The notes under the pieces: model-generated
The model's database searches: none
What the model was told of the DNA's origin: nothing
The model's input: only the letters and a program-made list of their open reading frames with translations
Shown here: positions 1 to 14,420 of the stretch, in pieces
How positions within the stretch are numbered: the stretch's first letter is position 1
Layout of the letters: every line of letters starts with the position of its first letter
Program-made: the position numbers and the translations under genes
DNA from: Peromyscus leucopus
Taxonomy: Eukaryota; Chordata; Mammalia; Rodentia; Cricetidae
Direction of reading: 5' to 3'
DNA: 64,000 bases
Assembly: GCF_004664715.2 (NCBI RefSeq)
Contig: NC_051071.1
Coordinates: forward strand, 28,141,661 to 28,205,660

Positions 1-2282
<2,282 letters not shown>

Positions 2283-2284
2283 CG

Positions 2285-2587
2285 GTTTGTATGTATTAGT
2301 TAAGTGCTTGTGTGCCATACTACATATGTGGAAGTCAGAGGAGCATCTTGGGGGTACGTCTTCAATTTCTACATTATTGCAGACAAGGACTCTTGTTATT
2401 CACTGCTGGACACTCCAGGCTAACTGGCCTGTGAGATTTGAAGAATTCCTACCTCCAACCTCCCATTTAATTTGCTGTAGGAGCATTGGGACTACAAGTG
2501 TGAACTGCCATATCCTGTTTTATGTGGGCTCTGGGGATATGAACTTAGTTCTTCAAGCTTGTGCAGTGGACACTTTGTGCTGAGATT
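2285..2587 (-). repeat. B4-type SINE (tRNA/ID + B1 fusion), antisense
   Basis: Read on the minus strand, the sequence has a tRNA-like head (from about 2587 down to 2515), then a B1-like body (about 2500-2400), then the 'gacctctg' tail region ending in a GT/CA tract. This order matches the rodent B4 family, in which an ID-like tRNA unit is fused to a B1 unit. On the plus strand, 'gggactacaagtgtgaactg' corresponds to the antisense B1 A-box region. Divergence is high, so it is an old copy. Confidence 0.65.
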
Positions 2588-4984
2588 AAAGGCATCCTCC
2601 ACTACCATTCAGCTCCTCTAATTCAGTTTTTCAGATGACATATGGTACAAAGTCAAAAGGACAAAAGAGAAGGAAGGGGAAGTGTACCCTTTACCCCTTC
2701 AGTAACGATCTATACTCACCACTGTTCCTCTAAAAGACAGTCAGGTTGGTCAACATCTCGTAGGCTTACATTCCACATTCCACATATGTAAAACCATACA
2801 AATTCAGGTTTTAACTTTTTTTCTCCAAATGGAGACAGAATGAAAACAAGACTCTCCACCTATCCTTTCTATTTACTATCTGTAATAGGCTGTACTAATT
2901 TGGCATAAAGGAAGGGCTGCCTTGTCCTTTTCTTAACAGCTGCCTGATGTGAAGTGAGGGGAGGGCTGTGGTTTAATTTACTCTGTTTTAGATTAATGGA
3001 GATTTAGGCTACTATATTCTCTGTATTGCTGTTATTTAAAAAAAAACAACATCGCTAAGTACTTTGGGATGTACATCATTTCATATACAGGCAAGATTAT
3101 CTTCACAATAACTTTCTAAAACTGAGACTGCTGACTCAAAATTTACTTGAGGTTTAATTTAATATGAATTGTTATCCATGTTTTTTTTTGAAGTTTTTCA
3201 TGAAAGCTTTATCATCAATGAGTAAAAGTGTTTTCCAATTTGCGGGTATTATCAAACGATGACATCTCTGTGAATAAAGTAGGCTTAAGATTATATTCTC
3301 TGAAGTTTCACTTTACTTATATTTACTTGGGAGTTTTTTCCACAGTTACCAGCCCCACTTGGTTCTCTCAGCACACCCCCTGCACACCATTAACTCTCCT
3401 TTCTGTTCTTGAATGATTTTTTTTTCTATTTCTCACTGAGTTGTAGAAGATTCTCTCATGGTAAGATATTAGCCATTAAGTCCAATGGTTTCCACAACGC
3501 AGTCTGTACATATCTTTCCTGGTGTGTCACTTGTGTCCAAGCATTTGTTTGCACTATTACTTTCTCTTGTAGACCATAGAATTTACTTTTATGCTATTAA
3601 ATATTTATACTGAGTAATGTTTGAGGGGAGGAGGAAGATATCAGTGGTTGTTGCTAAAAAAACAAGTGATTGATAGAACATCAGAGAAAGTATGGGGATC
3701 AGTTGTTGGGTGATGGAACATAAGATTGAGATATGGACAGGAAACAGAAATATCTTAGATAAAGTAATTAGAAGAATATGGGCAATATCAAGATTAAAGT
3801 ATTAACATAGAGGTGGTAGCTAAAAGGAGGTAGATGACTAGAGATATATACCAGGTAGAAGGAATGGGAAAGAAACAGGTGTCAGTGAACTTTCCACATG
3901 CATATTGACATGACATTGTGCTGGTCGAAGGTCTTAGTATGGCTAGGGTAAGGCTAATACAACATGAAAGGACTTAGTAAGTGCATAGCTACAAGGGAAA
4001 ATCAGAAGTGGAGAGAGGGGAGGACTCAAGTTCATTATGATGCTTTAATCCTAAAGTGGGATAGCTGTGTGGCACTACAGTTAAATGACTGTCAAGAGCA
4101 TTAAGAGACAGATCTGTCCCAGAATTCTCTTCTGTTCTTTAAGCCTGAGTATTCCCATTTGTTAAATTAGTCTGTTCAACTCAATTAATGATATAAACTC
4201 TTGTGACTTCAATATTTCATGAGTCTGCACTGCCCTGGACACTATCCCTGCAAACTGGCATTTTCCCTTTCAGATCCACAGTGCATATGCGTTGGAAACC
4301 CTGGCATACCCCCCAAGCTCTCAGAGGGGGTAGACCGGTTCTCCTGGTTGGCATAAAGCCATATTCCAGGGGAGCCTTTGAAATATTGACAGCTAAATTG
4401 GATCAAGGCCCAGATTAAAAAAAAAATCAAAAGCCCAGCCTTAAATAAAAACCAGCTGGAAATACAACTATTAAAAAAGACATGGAGGGGGGAACACATT
4501 CTGTAGGCTTGGACCTTATTGCACATGTAAAACACAAACACCAGAGGCCAAGAAACAGCCTGTCTGTAGAGTATTAATAGGAGAGTTTGGGCAATCATCT
4601 TGATTTGTGTAATGAGAACCTGCTGTTTCAACATGTTTAGTTTCATTAACCATGAGTAAGAAGAGGTGTCTTTTATCTTGTGGTTGACAGAACTGTGGCA
4701 TTTTTTCCCCTGATAGAATGTGGAGATGGAATTGGTACAACTCCTTCCATCATCTGATTGAATTTTCATATCAACCTTTCAAGGTGAGGGAATTATGTTC
4801 TGACTGGTTGATGGTATTTCCCATGGTCTCAAGCCAATTAGAAAAGCTTATCTATATATCTGTATATGGCTGACCCAAAACCTTTTTAGCTAAAGATCCC
4901 AAAATAAGACTGAGATTTGGTTTAGAGTTATATCACTACTGCTGGAATGTACAGGCTCAATTTTACGAAGTACAAATGGTAGGA
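2588..4984. other. Unique sequence, no gene recognised
   Basis: No nameable interspersed repeat except a faint antisense MIR-like patch around 3052-3150 ('aagtactttgggatgtac', then 'cttcacaataactttc'). Short open frames here, including a 175-codon one on the minus strand at 4242-4769, have no recognisable domains. Confidence 0.45.
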
Positions 4985-5172
4985 CAGGGACTCTCAGACT
5001 CAGTAGTACTAATGAGTACTACTTGGGAATGGACCATTCTTTTTCATAGGGAACTGTCCTGTGCACCAAGGATGTTTAGCAGTGTCCCTGGATTGGTCAG
5101 GAGCATCTCCTCACTCTTTTGGCAGAAACCAAAAATTCTTCAGACGTGTCAATTATCCATATCCTCAACAGG
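4985..5172 (+). mobile_element. MER20-like hAT-Charlie DNA transposon copy
   Basis: The core 'gaactgtcctgtgcaccaag' followed by 'gatgtttagcagtgtccctg' and 'accaaaaattcttcagacgt' tracks, in order, the non-autonomous hAT-Charlie element MER20 as I remember it (about 219 bp in consensus). The outer ends are weak: the left end still shows 'caggga.tctcagact', and the right end fades after 'cctcaacagg'. MER20 spread before the eutherian radiation, so this is an ancient insertion. No coding capacity. Confidence 0.65.
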
Positions 5173-5324
5173 AGAAAAATTATTTAGTATAGTGAAACAC
5201 TTTTCGTCTGGAGAAAGTGATGCTGGGGAATAAAAGAGCTAGAAAATTTTCAAAAAAAATTACATATTATGGATGATTATTGCCCAATCTATGCAAATAA
5301 TTCTTATTAAATGTTTTTGTTTTT

Positions 5325-5513
5325 ATTTTATATGTGGATGTATTGCTGCCCATCATGTGTGAGCCTAGAGCCCATGCCAGTCATAAGAGGGCTTCTGTTC
5401 TACCAAAACTGGAGTGTAAGGGGGTTGTGGGCCACCATGTAGGTTGTAGGGAAAGACCTTGGTCCTGTGCAAGAGCATCCAGTGCTCTTAACCACTGTCC
5501 ATTTCTTTAGCCC
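5325..5513 (-). repeat. B3-type (B2 superfamily) SINE, antisense
   Basis: On the minus strand it begins with a degraded tRNA-like head ('gggctaaagaaatggacagt', then 'taagagcac') and continues through the 'ccaggagtt..gatgccctctt'-type middle to an AT-rich tail next to 5310. The order and spacing fit the rodent tRNA-derived B3/B2 group. Many substitutions. Confidence 0.6.
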
Positions 5514-8500
5514 ATATACAAATAATTCTTAACAAGACTTAACATGTGAAGCTTGTGCATGTAGTGGGAAACTCCAGTGTGCTGAAGCAGGACATCCCAC
5601 CAAAGTCATTGGACATAAGGGACAGAGACTGCCAAGGTTTTGGTACACAGTTCAAAGCCACATTCAAGTGATATTGGAGATTCCAGGAGAAATACCACAG
5701 CTATCACGGACAAAGGGGAAAAGGTTGCACACAACAATTAGGAGTCAAGCAAGATTCAGCTACAAGAATAATCTAATAGTTAAGAATCACTAAGTACAGC
5801 ACAATGAATGACCAGAGTGAGCAGCAAAGGGAGTTGGAAAAGAAGAATCCACTGAAATTTTGAAGGCAGGGAGGTCTGCTTGTTAGCAGGGTGTCATAGG
5901 AGGGGATCTAACACATCAGAGATTATAGCTAGCCTAAAGTGATGTCATGCTAGAGATTCAATGGCAGAAATTCCTCTCTCCACTTCCCATTTGGGACTTC
6001 TTTTTAGCCTGGCCTGAATCAGAAACTGAAGGAAACATGAGACAGGGGTATTCCTTAAGCAGCCAGCTTACTCAAGAGCAGCAGGTCCCAGTGGGCAGTC
6101 AGAGAGTGATCATGTCAGAGAACAGGAACAGAAGAGGGATCTCCTGATATAGAGGCCAATGAAGTAGTGATGGTGTTTTATCTAATGTTCTAGTTTGTCT
6201 TTATGTGCCAAGGAGTTCAATGTGTACTCTGCCAACTGAAATGTCAATGGGAGATATAATGTGGTCTAATTTCCACTAAGATCTATTTCTTCACATGCAT
6301 ACAGAAGTGCTTCTGTAATAGTAGAATGCCAAGTACTGGTAGGTTAAGTACTAGCAAGTTGAAAGTTTTTTTTTTTCCTGAATTTTGAGAATTCTCTTGT
6401 AACCCAAGACTATGTATTTACATGTATTAGGTCTTTGTAGACTAATGTAGCTTTTCAATTCGAAATTAATTGTAAGCAAATTCTCAACAGTTGCATTTTG
6501 CCTGACTATTTAGCTGAATCACTGACAAACAAGTGCTGTGGATTCAGCCATTATCAATGGATTATGAGCTCATTAATGGCTTTTGTTGCAAAAATCATCC
6601 TTCTCCTGTAGATGACAGTGTCTCTAAATATGATGGCCACTCTTTAGCACAGTGTTGATGCTCCACTTTCCTATGTCATGGCAGACATCACTAATCAACT
6701 ATAGCATGCCCACACAGGGATTGACATGGATGATGGAATACTTTGTAATACTTGCCTGAAACTGAAATTGTGACATAATGATGTAACGGTGCTCATTTGG
6801 CCTGCATTCTCCAATTGGGAGGATATGCACAGATGGTCCACATTTACAGAGCTAAATTTAAAACATAAACAAGGCTTATTCCTTATTTCACAACCACCAA
6901 GTAAGTACTTACTATATATCAGGACTATGGACAGTAAATATTGTTCAAATATAGAAGCCATGGTAGTAGAGATGTGTTCATAGCTCAGAATAATCAGTGT
7001 CAATCATGCCCATGACTATAGGGCTACTTTAACAAAAGTTATACACACTGAGAGAAACCTTACTTCCATGTAGAGTTACATATCACAGTATGTTATTTCC
7101 AAACCCAAGAATACCATTGATATGCCTTCCACATGGGGCTCATGATCCTTGGGAACAATCTTATCTGAGATTTTTGCATTTGACTTTAGAAAGCTGACTA
7201 TGACTTAATGCTGTGTGAAGAGGCCAGAAGACATTCCTCTAGACCCCAGGAAATGGCTTTTCTCTTGTTATGAAATTATTAATACAGACAATCTGGGAAG
7301 GCTTAAAAGGATTATTTCATTTTATTTATTTACACTGTCATCATCATCATTATTATTGCCACATTTAATATTTATTGAATGTCAGGCAACCTTGGGATAA
7401 GAATAGTGTGGCACAAAGGAGAGATTGTGGTCTGACATACACAATGAGTCTCTGGAGTGGAAGCCATGAGATGCTTTTGTGGAATTTACTCAGGCTCAAG
7501 GGAACCATTGGGTTCAGAACCATAGGCTTAGGCTCTATGATGCACAGCACTGCTCTGGAAAGACTCCTTTTCAGAGATGCTTTTCATCTCCTTACAAAGT
7601 CCCAGTGTCATTTAAGCCAGTCTCGGTTGAACTAAATGCTGATTGTGTACATGCCCTCTCTCTAGGTAACAGGGTTAGCTTTCTATAAGATAAAGCCAGG
7701 ATCTATTTCTCAGCAGTAAAGATAAACGTCATCATCAGAGATAGAAGTGATTTGTGGTGTGCTTTAGTAACTTAATTCTTAGTTTCCAAAGTGGTTTTAA
7801 AAGGAAAAAAGGGGGCCAACACAATGAAAGCACAGTTCTTATTCCTCAAGTCGATGAGCGACAGTGGACATGACCCTGTTGGCTGTGTTTAAGTGAAAAG
7901 ACTGAAAAAAATGCAATGAAATGAACAAAACCTTGAGGAGGAATTTCAGGAGGGGTTGAAAACAACAAAAACAAAGAAATTCTGAGGAATGTGTCTTCAC
8001 AGTGTAAATGTAAAAAGTCAACATCGTATCCTTATTCAAGTACAGGTGGGACCATACCCACACATGGCAAACCTCTGCTTCCTGTCCTGATACAACTGAT
8101 CTGTCATCCAGTTTGAAATGTGTTCATTTCTGCTTGAGAATCCATGGGCTTTGGCAAAATTCCTCCCCACCCCTCTGTGTAGCAGGAGTTTGGCCTGTGT
8201 TGGTGACATTTGATTGAGGGTAGAGATGTGATCTATGTTAGTGTAATAGGAGTTAGTGTCACTTTGGTTTCAAGGACATGGGAGCTTGTTCTGCTTGTAA
8301 GTAGTGTAGGATATAGACAGGAAGCTTGCATTTTTATAAGCAGTGTTAGTTGGAAGTCAGTCTGTGAATGAAACCATGGTAGATGTCAGAGTTCAGAGCG
8401 CTTAAGAGAAATGAAGCTGGGATCCTGAGAGTTTGATCCCTTTGAATCAAAGGATGCCAAAACCCGGCTCAGTGATGCTTCCAGGGGATACAAGTTAAAC

Positions 8501-9020
8501 ATTGTTATCATTTCAGACACTCTAGGTGCTCCCGGAAACATACAGTCTCCTACAGTCTAGATACGGAGCCTTGCTACTGTGGTCTTAACCAACACACACT
8601 TACAAATGCCAATTTTCTTTATGTGGATAACCCAGTGCTCCCACCCCTCTGTCAATTGCTGGGAATGAGAGAGAATTATACATTTCCCCCATTCATTAAT
8701 TATTTCCTCTTTCCTGTTGGGATTTGGAAATCTCTGTCTCCCTTTACAGCTCCATTTGATTCCCACTTCTGTATAACCTAATCCAGTCTTGCTCCCTGAC
8801 CTTCAAAATCATTCCCTTTTAACTCTTGTGACATTATAATTAGAATTATAATTCTCAAGCTGAAAGGACAACATGGTTTCTGTTTGGTGGTTCATAGGGC
8901 TGTCTTTTCCATAAGGTTATATATTTCTTAATCCCAAGTGCAAGAAACAAAACATTTCACACTGTATACGCTTAAGACATGCATGTAGATGTTCCATGTA
9001 TTCCTTAGTCCTTTCTATAC
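5514..9020. other. Unique sequence, no gene recognised
   Basis: Long stretch with no interspersed repeat that I can name. It contains a short (TCA/TTA) tract at about 7337-7360 and the AT-rich block at 6425-6620 described separately. Open frames at 7365-7688 on both strands overlap each other and show no domain. Confidence 0.45.
6425..6620. other. Candidate conserved noncoding element
   Basis: Repeat-free, AT-rich, non-low-complexity block with several homeodomain-like ATTA/TAAT cores ('gaaattaattg', 'ctcattaatgg') and a 'ttatcaatggattatgag' segment. That texture is common in deeply conserved developmental enhancers. This is a judgement from appearance only; conservation was not measured. 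Confidence 0.2.
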
Positions 9021-9428
9021 TGTGGTGGTATATTGTGTACCCTAATAAACTTGCTTGAGGATCAGAGGACAGAGCCAGCCACTAGATTAGACATAGAGGT
9101 CAGACAGTGGTGGCACACATCCTTAATTCTATCACTCGGGAGGCAGAGATCCATCTGGATATTTGTGAGTTCAAGGCCACACTGGAAACAGAGCCAGGCA
9201 GTGGTGGCACACAGCTTTAATCCCAGTACTGGGAAGCACACATGCCTTAAATCCCAGGAAGTAATGTCTGAGCAGAGGCATGAAGAAACAGGGACTCACT
9301 CTCTTTAGGCTGAAGATTTCATAGAGGTAAGAGCTAGTGGCTGGCTGTTCTGTTTTTCTGATCTTTCAGCTTTACCTTGATATATGGCTTTTTTTTTTAT
9401 TAAAAGACCATCTAAGATTCAAACAACA
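9021..9428. mobile_element. Solo LTR-like element with 6-bp target duplication, family A copy 1
   Basis: The unit starts TGTGGTGG and ends AACAACA, and is flanked by a perfect 6-bp direct repeat CTATAC (9015-9020 and 9429-9434). TG...CA ends plus a 6-bp duplication are the hallmark of an integrated retroviral-type LTR. Near the left end it carries 'cctaataaacttg', which includes an AATAAA. Its middle holds two B1-derived units ('gtggtggcacac' around 9107 and 9203), so a SINE seems to have been captured and then amplified with the LTR. A longer relative lies at 18554-19080. No internal retroviral genes adjoin it. The family name is not known to me. Confidence 0.75.
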
Positions 9429-10588
9429 CTATACTGCAAAAATGATTTGACAGAACAATGGAACTCAAAGATTAAAAGCTTAGTCTTTCAACAGATATTG
9501 TCCAGGGATGTGCTTTTTGAGTGCATATCTTTACTAGTTTATTATTAGTATACAGTAGAAGCCAAGCATATCTGTACTATATAACTATTTACTTATTTAT
9601 AAATTAAATAGATGTGCTATTAAGCTTATTTATAATTCATTTACAGAATATAATATAGATATGGGTGGGTTAAAATTAAGCATAAATCAAGGACTCCATT
9701 TATTGATGTATTCTAATGACATGGCTTGCCTATGCCCTGGATCTGAAGCCCCTTGGTCTGATGGATGGCTCATGAATTTCAGGCCAAGACCAAGTGAGAG
9801 GATAGAGATGGAGATGAGCCTCCTCTACTAAAACCCTGTGGTTTTCAGGGGCTAGAAGAGCTAGTTTCTGATTCTCAGTCTTCAAGCTCCAAGACTTCAG
9901 TGAGGGACAAAGCCTGAGTTCTCTTTAGATCTCAGACCAACTCCTGAAAAGCAGGCTTGCTGTGGAGCCAAAGAGAATACCCTCCACTGACAATGGGTCT
10001 CATTCTTCCTCTGTCACTGCACTTGCATGATTTTCTGCAATCCAGAATTCCAAACTGTGTCTGGAATTCCAAGCTACCAAAACAAGGGCCTTTCCCAACC
10101 TAACCTTTCATTTTGTGTTCAACATCCACATTAAACCCAAAGCCTTAATGCCAAAAGATGTTTATCAATGCCCTGACTCCCAATGTCTCCAGCCAGGCAG
10201 AATAAAGGGGCTCAGTGTTTATTTCCCTTCTATGGGCCCCTGGATATTTTGAATGGGCAGAACAAATGAGCCAGAATACTTCATCTTGTGTGCTACTCTT
10301 CTTGCATCCGGCCCCACGAGGTACACATCATTCCATTTACAAATGTATTGACCAAGTCATGGGAGTTTAATACCTTCCTTTAAGATGGGTTACCACGCAA
10401 GAGAGCCGGGATTTCAAACAGAGTTCTTGAGCCTCTGTGACATTTATTGTTCTCACTACACTGTACCATTCTCTCACTAATGCTGTTCCTATAGAAGCCA
10501 TTGTTATGAATGTGTTAGATTCCATTTTATATGAAGTAGATACACAGGGAAATCATATCTGTAGAATTTGAGAGGGCTAAAGGTGGTG
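9429..10588. other. Unique sequence, no gene recognised
   Basis: AT-rich at 9540-9720, otherwise ordinary single-copy-looking sequence. A faint MIR-like patch may lie near 10380-10450 but was too weak to call. Confidence 0.4.
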
Positions 10589-10694
10589 ATAATTTTTTCT
10601 TGAAGTCACATATTATTATCTTGCTCGTTCTATATATATCTATAATTTTTTCTTGAAGTCACATATTATTATCTTGCTTGTTCTATGGATATCT
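10589..10694. repeat. Two-copy 53-bp tandem duplication
   Basis: 10589-10641 is repeated at 10642-10694. Both copies contain 'ttcttgaagtcacatatta' and differ at three positions by eye (C/T at the 'gctcg/gcttg' site and AT/GG near the right end), giving about 94 percent identity. The junction falls in a TATATA-rich segment, suggesting slippage or a small duplication event. Confidence 0.93.
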
Positions 10695-10737
10695 ATGTCT
10701 CTCTAATTGTCTATTTCACCATTAAGATAAATTAGTT

Positions 10738-11124
10738 TGTAGCTAGAGTTTTCCTGCCTTGCCCACAGTCAGGACAAATCTCTGTCACCCACCAGTCCCA
10801 CAGCCGCTCAGACCCAACCAAGTAAACACAGAGAATTATATTGTTTACAAACTGCATGGCCGTGGCAGGCTTCTTGCTAACTGTTCTTATAGCTTAAACT
10901 AATCCATTTCCATAAATCTATACCTTGCCACATGGCGTGTGGCTTACTGGCATCTTCACATGCTGTTTGTCATGGCGGCGGCTGGTAGTGACTCCTTCTG
11001 CCTTCCTGGTCTTTCTTTTCTCCTCTCTGGTAGTCCGGCCTATACTTCCTGCCTAGCCACTGGCCAATCAATGTTTTATTTATTGACCAATCAGAGTAAT
11101 TTGACATACAGACCATCCACCACA
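10738..11124 (-). mobile_element. Solo LTR, antisense (cricetid ERV-type)
   Basis: On the minus strand it starts TGTGGTGGATGG (11124) and ends CTAGCTACA (10738), giving TG...CA ends and about 387 bp. In that orientation the U3-like part shows two CCAAT-type motifs (plus strand 'ggccaatca' near 11062 and 'accaatcag' near 11085) and an AATAAATAAA run. I recognise it as a dispersed LTR of cricetid rodents, probably class II, but cannot name the family with certainty. No clear target duplication was found, so an end may be misplaced or rearranged. Confidence 0.7.
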
Positions 11125-14030
11125 GGAGAAAGGGTGAGATTTTAGCTCTGAGCTCTGACCTCTTGGCTGTCTCTTTTACATTGGTTCTGTGTTTCTTATT
11201 TAATAAGACGGTTGGTTACATCTACATTAGTTCCTTGGTGGAGTTGGGATACAGTCAATTATGCTTTCATGTCCACATTTCTCTTTTACTTTTCTATATA
11301 CTTCATTTGATTTCTCATGAAGACGATAAAGGCTGTGCTTCTTCACCCTACTGTACTTTTCCATTTCATAACATCTATAGACTTTAACTAGGACTTGTAT
11401 ACCACATGGCTCATTCTCATCCTTGCCCTACAACGTATCTATTCCCTAAAGTAGGCAGAAGAGATAACAGGCATTGCCAGTGGGTGTCTGGGGATCCAGG
11501 ACCCTAAGACCACAGGGTTCTGCTGGCTCATGTGTTCTGCTTTGGTCTCATCAGACTGCATCTGCTAATGGTTGTTAACTTCATGTTTTATGGAGAAGTT
11601 TATGATGTCAAGCATTATTTCAATTATCTAGATTGTGATTATCATCACATTCACAAGGTAGACAAGTACACAAAAAGGCTAATGAACCTGACCTATATTG
11701 AACTGAGGCTACTCAGAAACACCTGCAACTCTGGTTTGTGGTTATCTGACACATTCTTTTAGCCTCTGTGGGTTTCTATATGCCCATGGCACACATAAAT
11801 TCATGCAGGAACATGTATATTAATAATACAAATATATCTTAAAAAACAATAATAGACATATTTTGGAGGCTATGATTTTTTTAATGTTGCATTCATAAGT
11901 GCTCAAAAAACTCCAGTGAGTAGGTTGACATTTTGATTCTCATTATTCTTACTTTGGAGAAAGGAAAAGATATCTGGAATTACAAAGATCTTTTCTGACT
12001 TGGAGACTCAAGCTACCAAGTGCAACTGGGACCCTTTCTGCATAGCTTCTCTCTTGGGACAAGTAGGGTGTGAACATCATTAAGGCAAAAGTAAACTTTA
12101 ATTACCGAACATTCTCAAAACCTTATCTTCTCTAAATGATTTTTTTTTTGGATACTTCAATACTCAAAGGCTAATAGAACTAACTGGTCTTTGAGGGTCA
12201 TACCCTTGTCAAAGAACCTGAAAGAAATTGACATGCCTTTTGGGATTTTTATTCTCAGTCAACATGGAAATGGTCTTTAAGACCAGGTATGACCCCTGCT
12301 GTCTGGCATAAGCTCCAAATTTGATTTGTGAATGTGAGGTAGGCAGAGACCCAGACAATGAAAGAGTCAAACGAGAAAATCAAATAACAAGGGAATAACC
12401 CAGGTTGTGAGTTCTTGGAACCATCAACTTGTGCAGGTCCCTTGGCACAGTCCTTCCAAAATCCATTTTGGTCTGAACTCTGCTTTATTGCCACTGATCT
12501 CAGCAAACATTGCACATCATGTATAGAAGGGTTGTGGGGAGCATTAATATAGGGAGGGACCAGCTGAAAATGGAGAAGGAGAACTTGTGTCTAATGAGAG
12601 ATCTACATGTTCTGAGGTCAGCTATGACAAGTGTTGTGATGGCCATCTCAACCAAAGCTTTGAATGGAGGTCCGAAAGGAAATATCACAGATTGGGGGAA
12701 GGTATGGCACAGACTGAGTGGAGGGAATACTTCAGAGAACAGTAAACTACTCCACTGAATCAAGAAGTAAGATAGAGATGGCAGACATAAACAGCACAGA
12801 CTCCCACAGCACCAATGCTATGAGTCATAGTGGCAATGTGCTTACTCACCCATTGTGGACATTCAAGGAAATGTCCCTAGTTTTTGCCATTTCATTCTTC
12901 ATATTTAGGTGATCCAGTATCCTTACTTTCTATCCCCATCTGAACTCAGAAGAATTTGAGTAACAAGACAGGAAACAAATGTACGGGGACCAGATTTACA
13001 CCACTGCTTATAGGACTGACCTTGACAGCAAAATGTGGCTTAGAAGAGAATTCACAATCTAGAATATTTTATAGGTATAGTAGTTCAAGGAAGACATCTC
13101 CAAGATAGGTGGGTCAGTAGTGTCTGTGGGATCAAAAGGAAACTCCATTTCCCCAAATTCTGGTAGTTAGACAAAAGCCAGTATTCCTCAGGAATATCTT
13201 AAGCAGGGTCCCCTTTACCAAAGAAACCATTTCTCTCATCACTGGCCTAAGGGACAAATGACTAGCTGTGGTGCCTATTAGCATACCAAGGCACATGCTG
13301 GCTTACAGGCTCCTTTAGTGTCACAAGTGCCTCTTACACATTTCAGAGTCCATGTTAGCATCTTGGTTCTTCTCAGCTCTTCTCACCTCCCCTACACTCT
13401 AAACTTCTCTAACTCATGGGATTCCTTCACCAAGCTACTTATTTCTCCTTATAACCCTGCTATTTTAGCTATGCTCTCTCTTTCATCCTCTCTTGGTGTC
13501 TTTTCTTCCTATTGGCCTCTCTCTCTCTCTTCCCCCTCTCTTTGCTGGCCATGTTCAGTCTACTACTTTCTCTCTCTTCTCTGTACTCTTCTAGACATCT
13601 CTGGATGTTCTCTCTCTTCTATCTAGAATATAAACTGTCCCCTTAAGCATACTGTGGAGTAGTCATGTTGTCACTTTATATAGTGTCCAGGCAAGATTTT
13701 TCTCTTTAGTGAGTAAGAAAGTTTGTCATCTGAAAAGCTTCCTCCCATGAGGAAAGTGGCAAAATGTGATCTGTGCATACTGAATATTTTCTTGTGTTTT
13801 CAAGGGAGGCTAGTCACTACACTTTCATGTTGAAGAAGATTGACTGATACTGGGAATTTGAAATTCTTTGCCTCTCTTCACATATGCATGTGAGTTCTTT
13901 CCAATGCTGTACTGCTTCTAGAACAGTCTCAGCAGGCATTAAATATCTTAGGGTTTGGCTGCTTCCAAGTATAGACTCTTGCAAGGAATAGAAATGTCAG
14001 AACTCAAATCACATTCAAGGTTGCATCCTG
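11125..14030. other. Unique sequence, no gene recognised
   Basis: No interspersed repeat named. 13485-13625 is pyrimidine-rich (CTCTCT runs), and 13617-13690 may be a decayed L2 end ('tctagaatataaactg'). Open frames at 12255-12763 occur on both strands over the same DNA and have no recognised domain. Confidence 0.4.
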
Positions 14031-14420
14031 TTCTAGTTTGCTGTCTGTTTTTGTGGTAAACACCATGACCAAAAGCAACTTTGTGAGTGTCAGTTTATTT
14101 GGTTTACATGTTGTAATCACAGTATATCTTTGAGGGAAATTGGGGTCAGAACTCAATCAAGAACAGAGGCAGAAAACATAGAGGAAAGTTGCTTACTGAT
14201 TTGTTCCCATGAATTTCTCAGCTACCATTCTTATACAGCCCAAGACCACCTGCCCACAGGTGACACCACCACAGGGGACTGGGTCCTCCCATATCAGGCA
14301 TTAATCAAGAAATGAACCATGGGTTTTCCCACAGGCCAATGTGGTAGAAGTGATTCCTCAGTTGAGGTTCTCTTTTCCTAGATGACTCCAGTTTGTGTCA
14401 AGTTGACAAAGTAACATACA
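14031..14420 (-). repeat. Rodent dispersed non-autonomous repeat, antisense (family B copy)
   Basis: Contains 'caccatgaccaaaagcaact' near the left end and 'tgtgtcaagttgacaaagta' near the right end. In rodent genomes I know these two motifs as the opposite ends of one very common dispersed repeat. The order here is antisense to the copy at 26122-26825. The Repbase name is uncertain. Confidence 0.6.

Noticed and set aside
4242..4769. 175-codon minus-strand ORF
   Set aside because: Low-complexity-like composition, overlaps frames on both strands, no domain and no conserved-motif text. Treated as chance.
9093..9235. Separate B1 SINE insertions at 9.1 kb
   Set aside because: The B1-like units lie inside an LTR-type unit with its own duplication and recur in the copy at 18.6 kb, so they are part of that element and not independent insertions.
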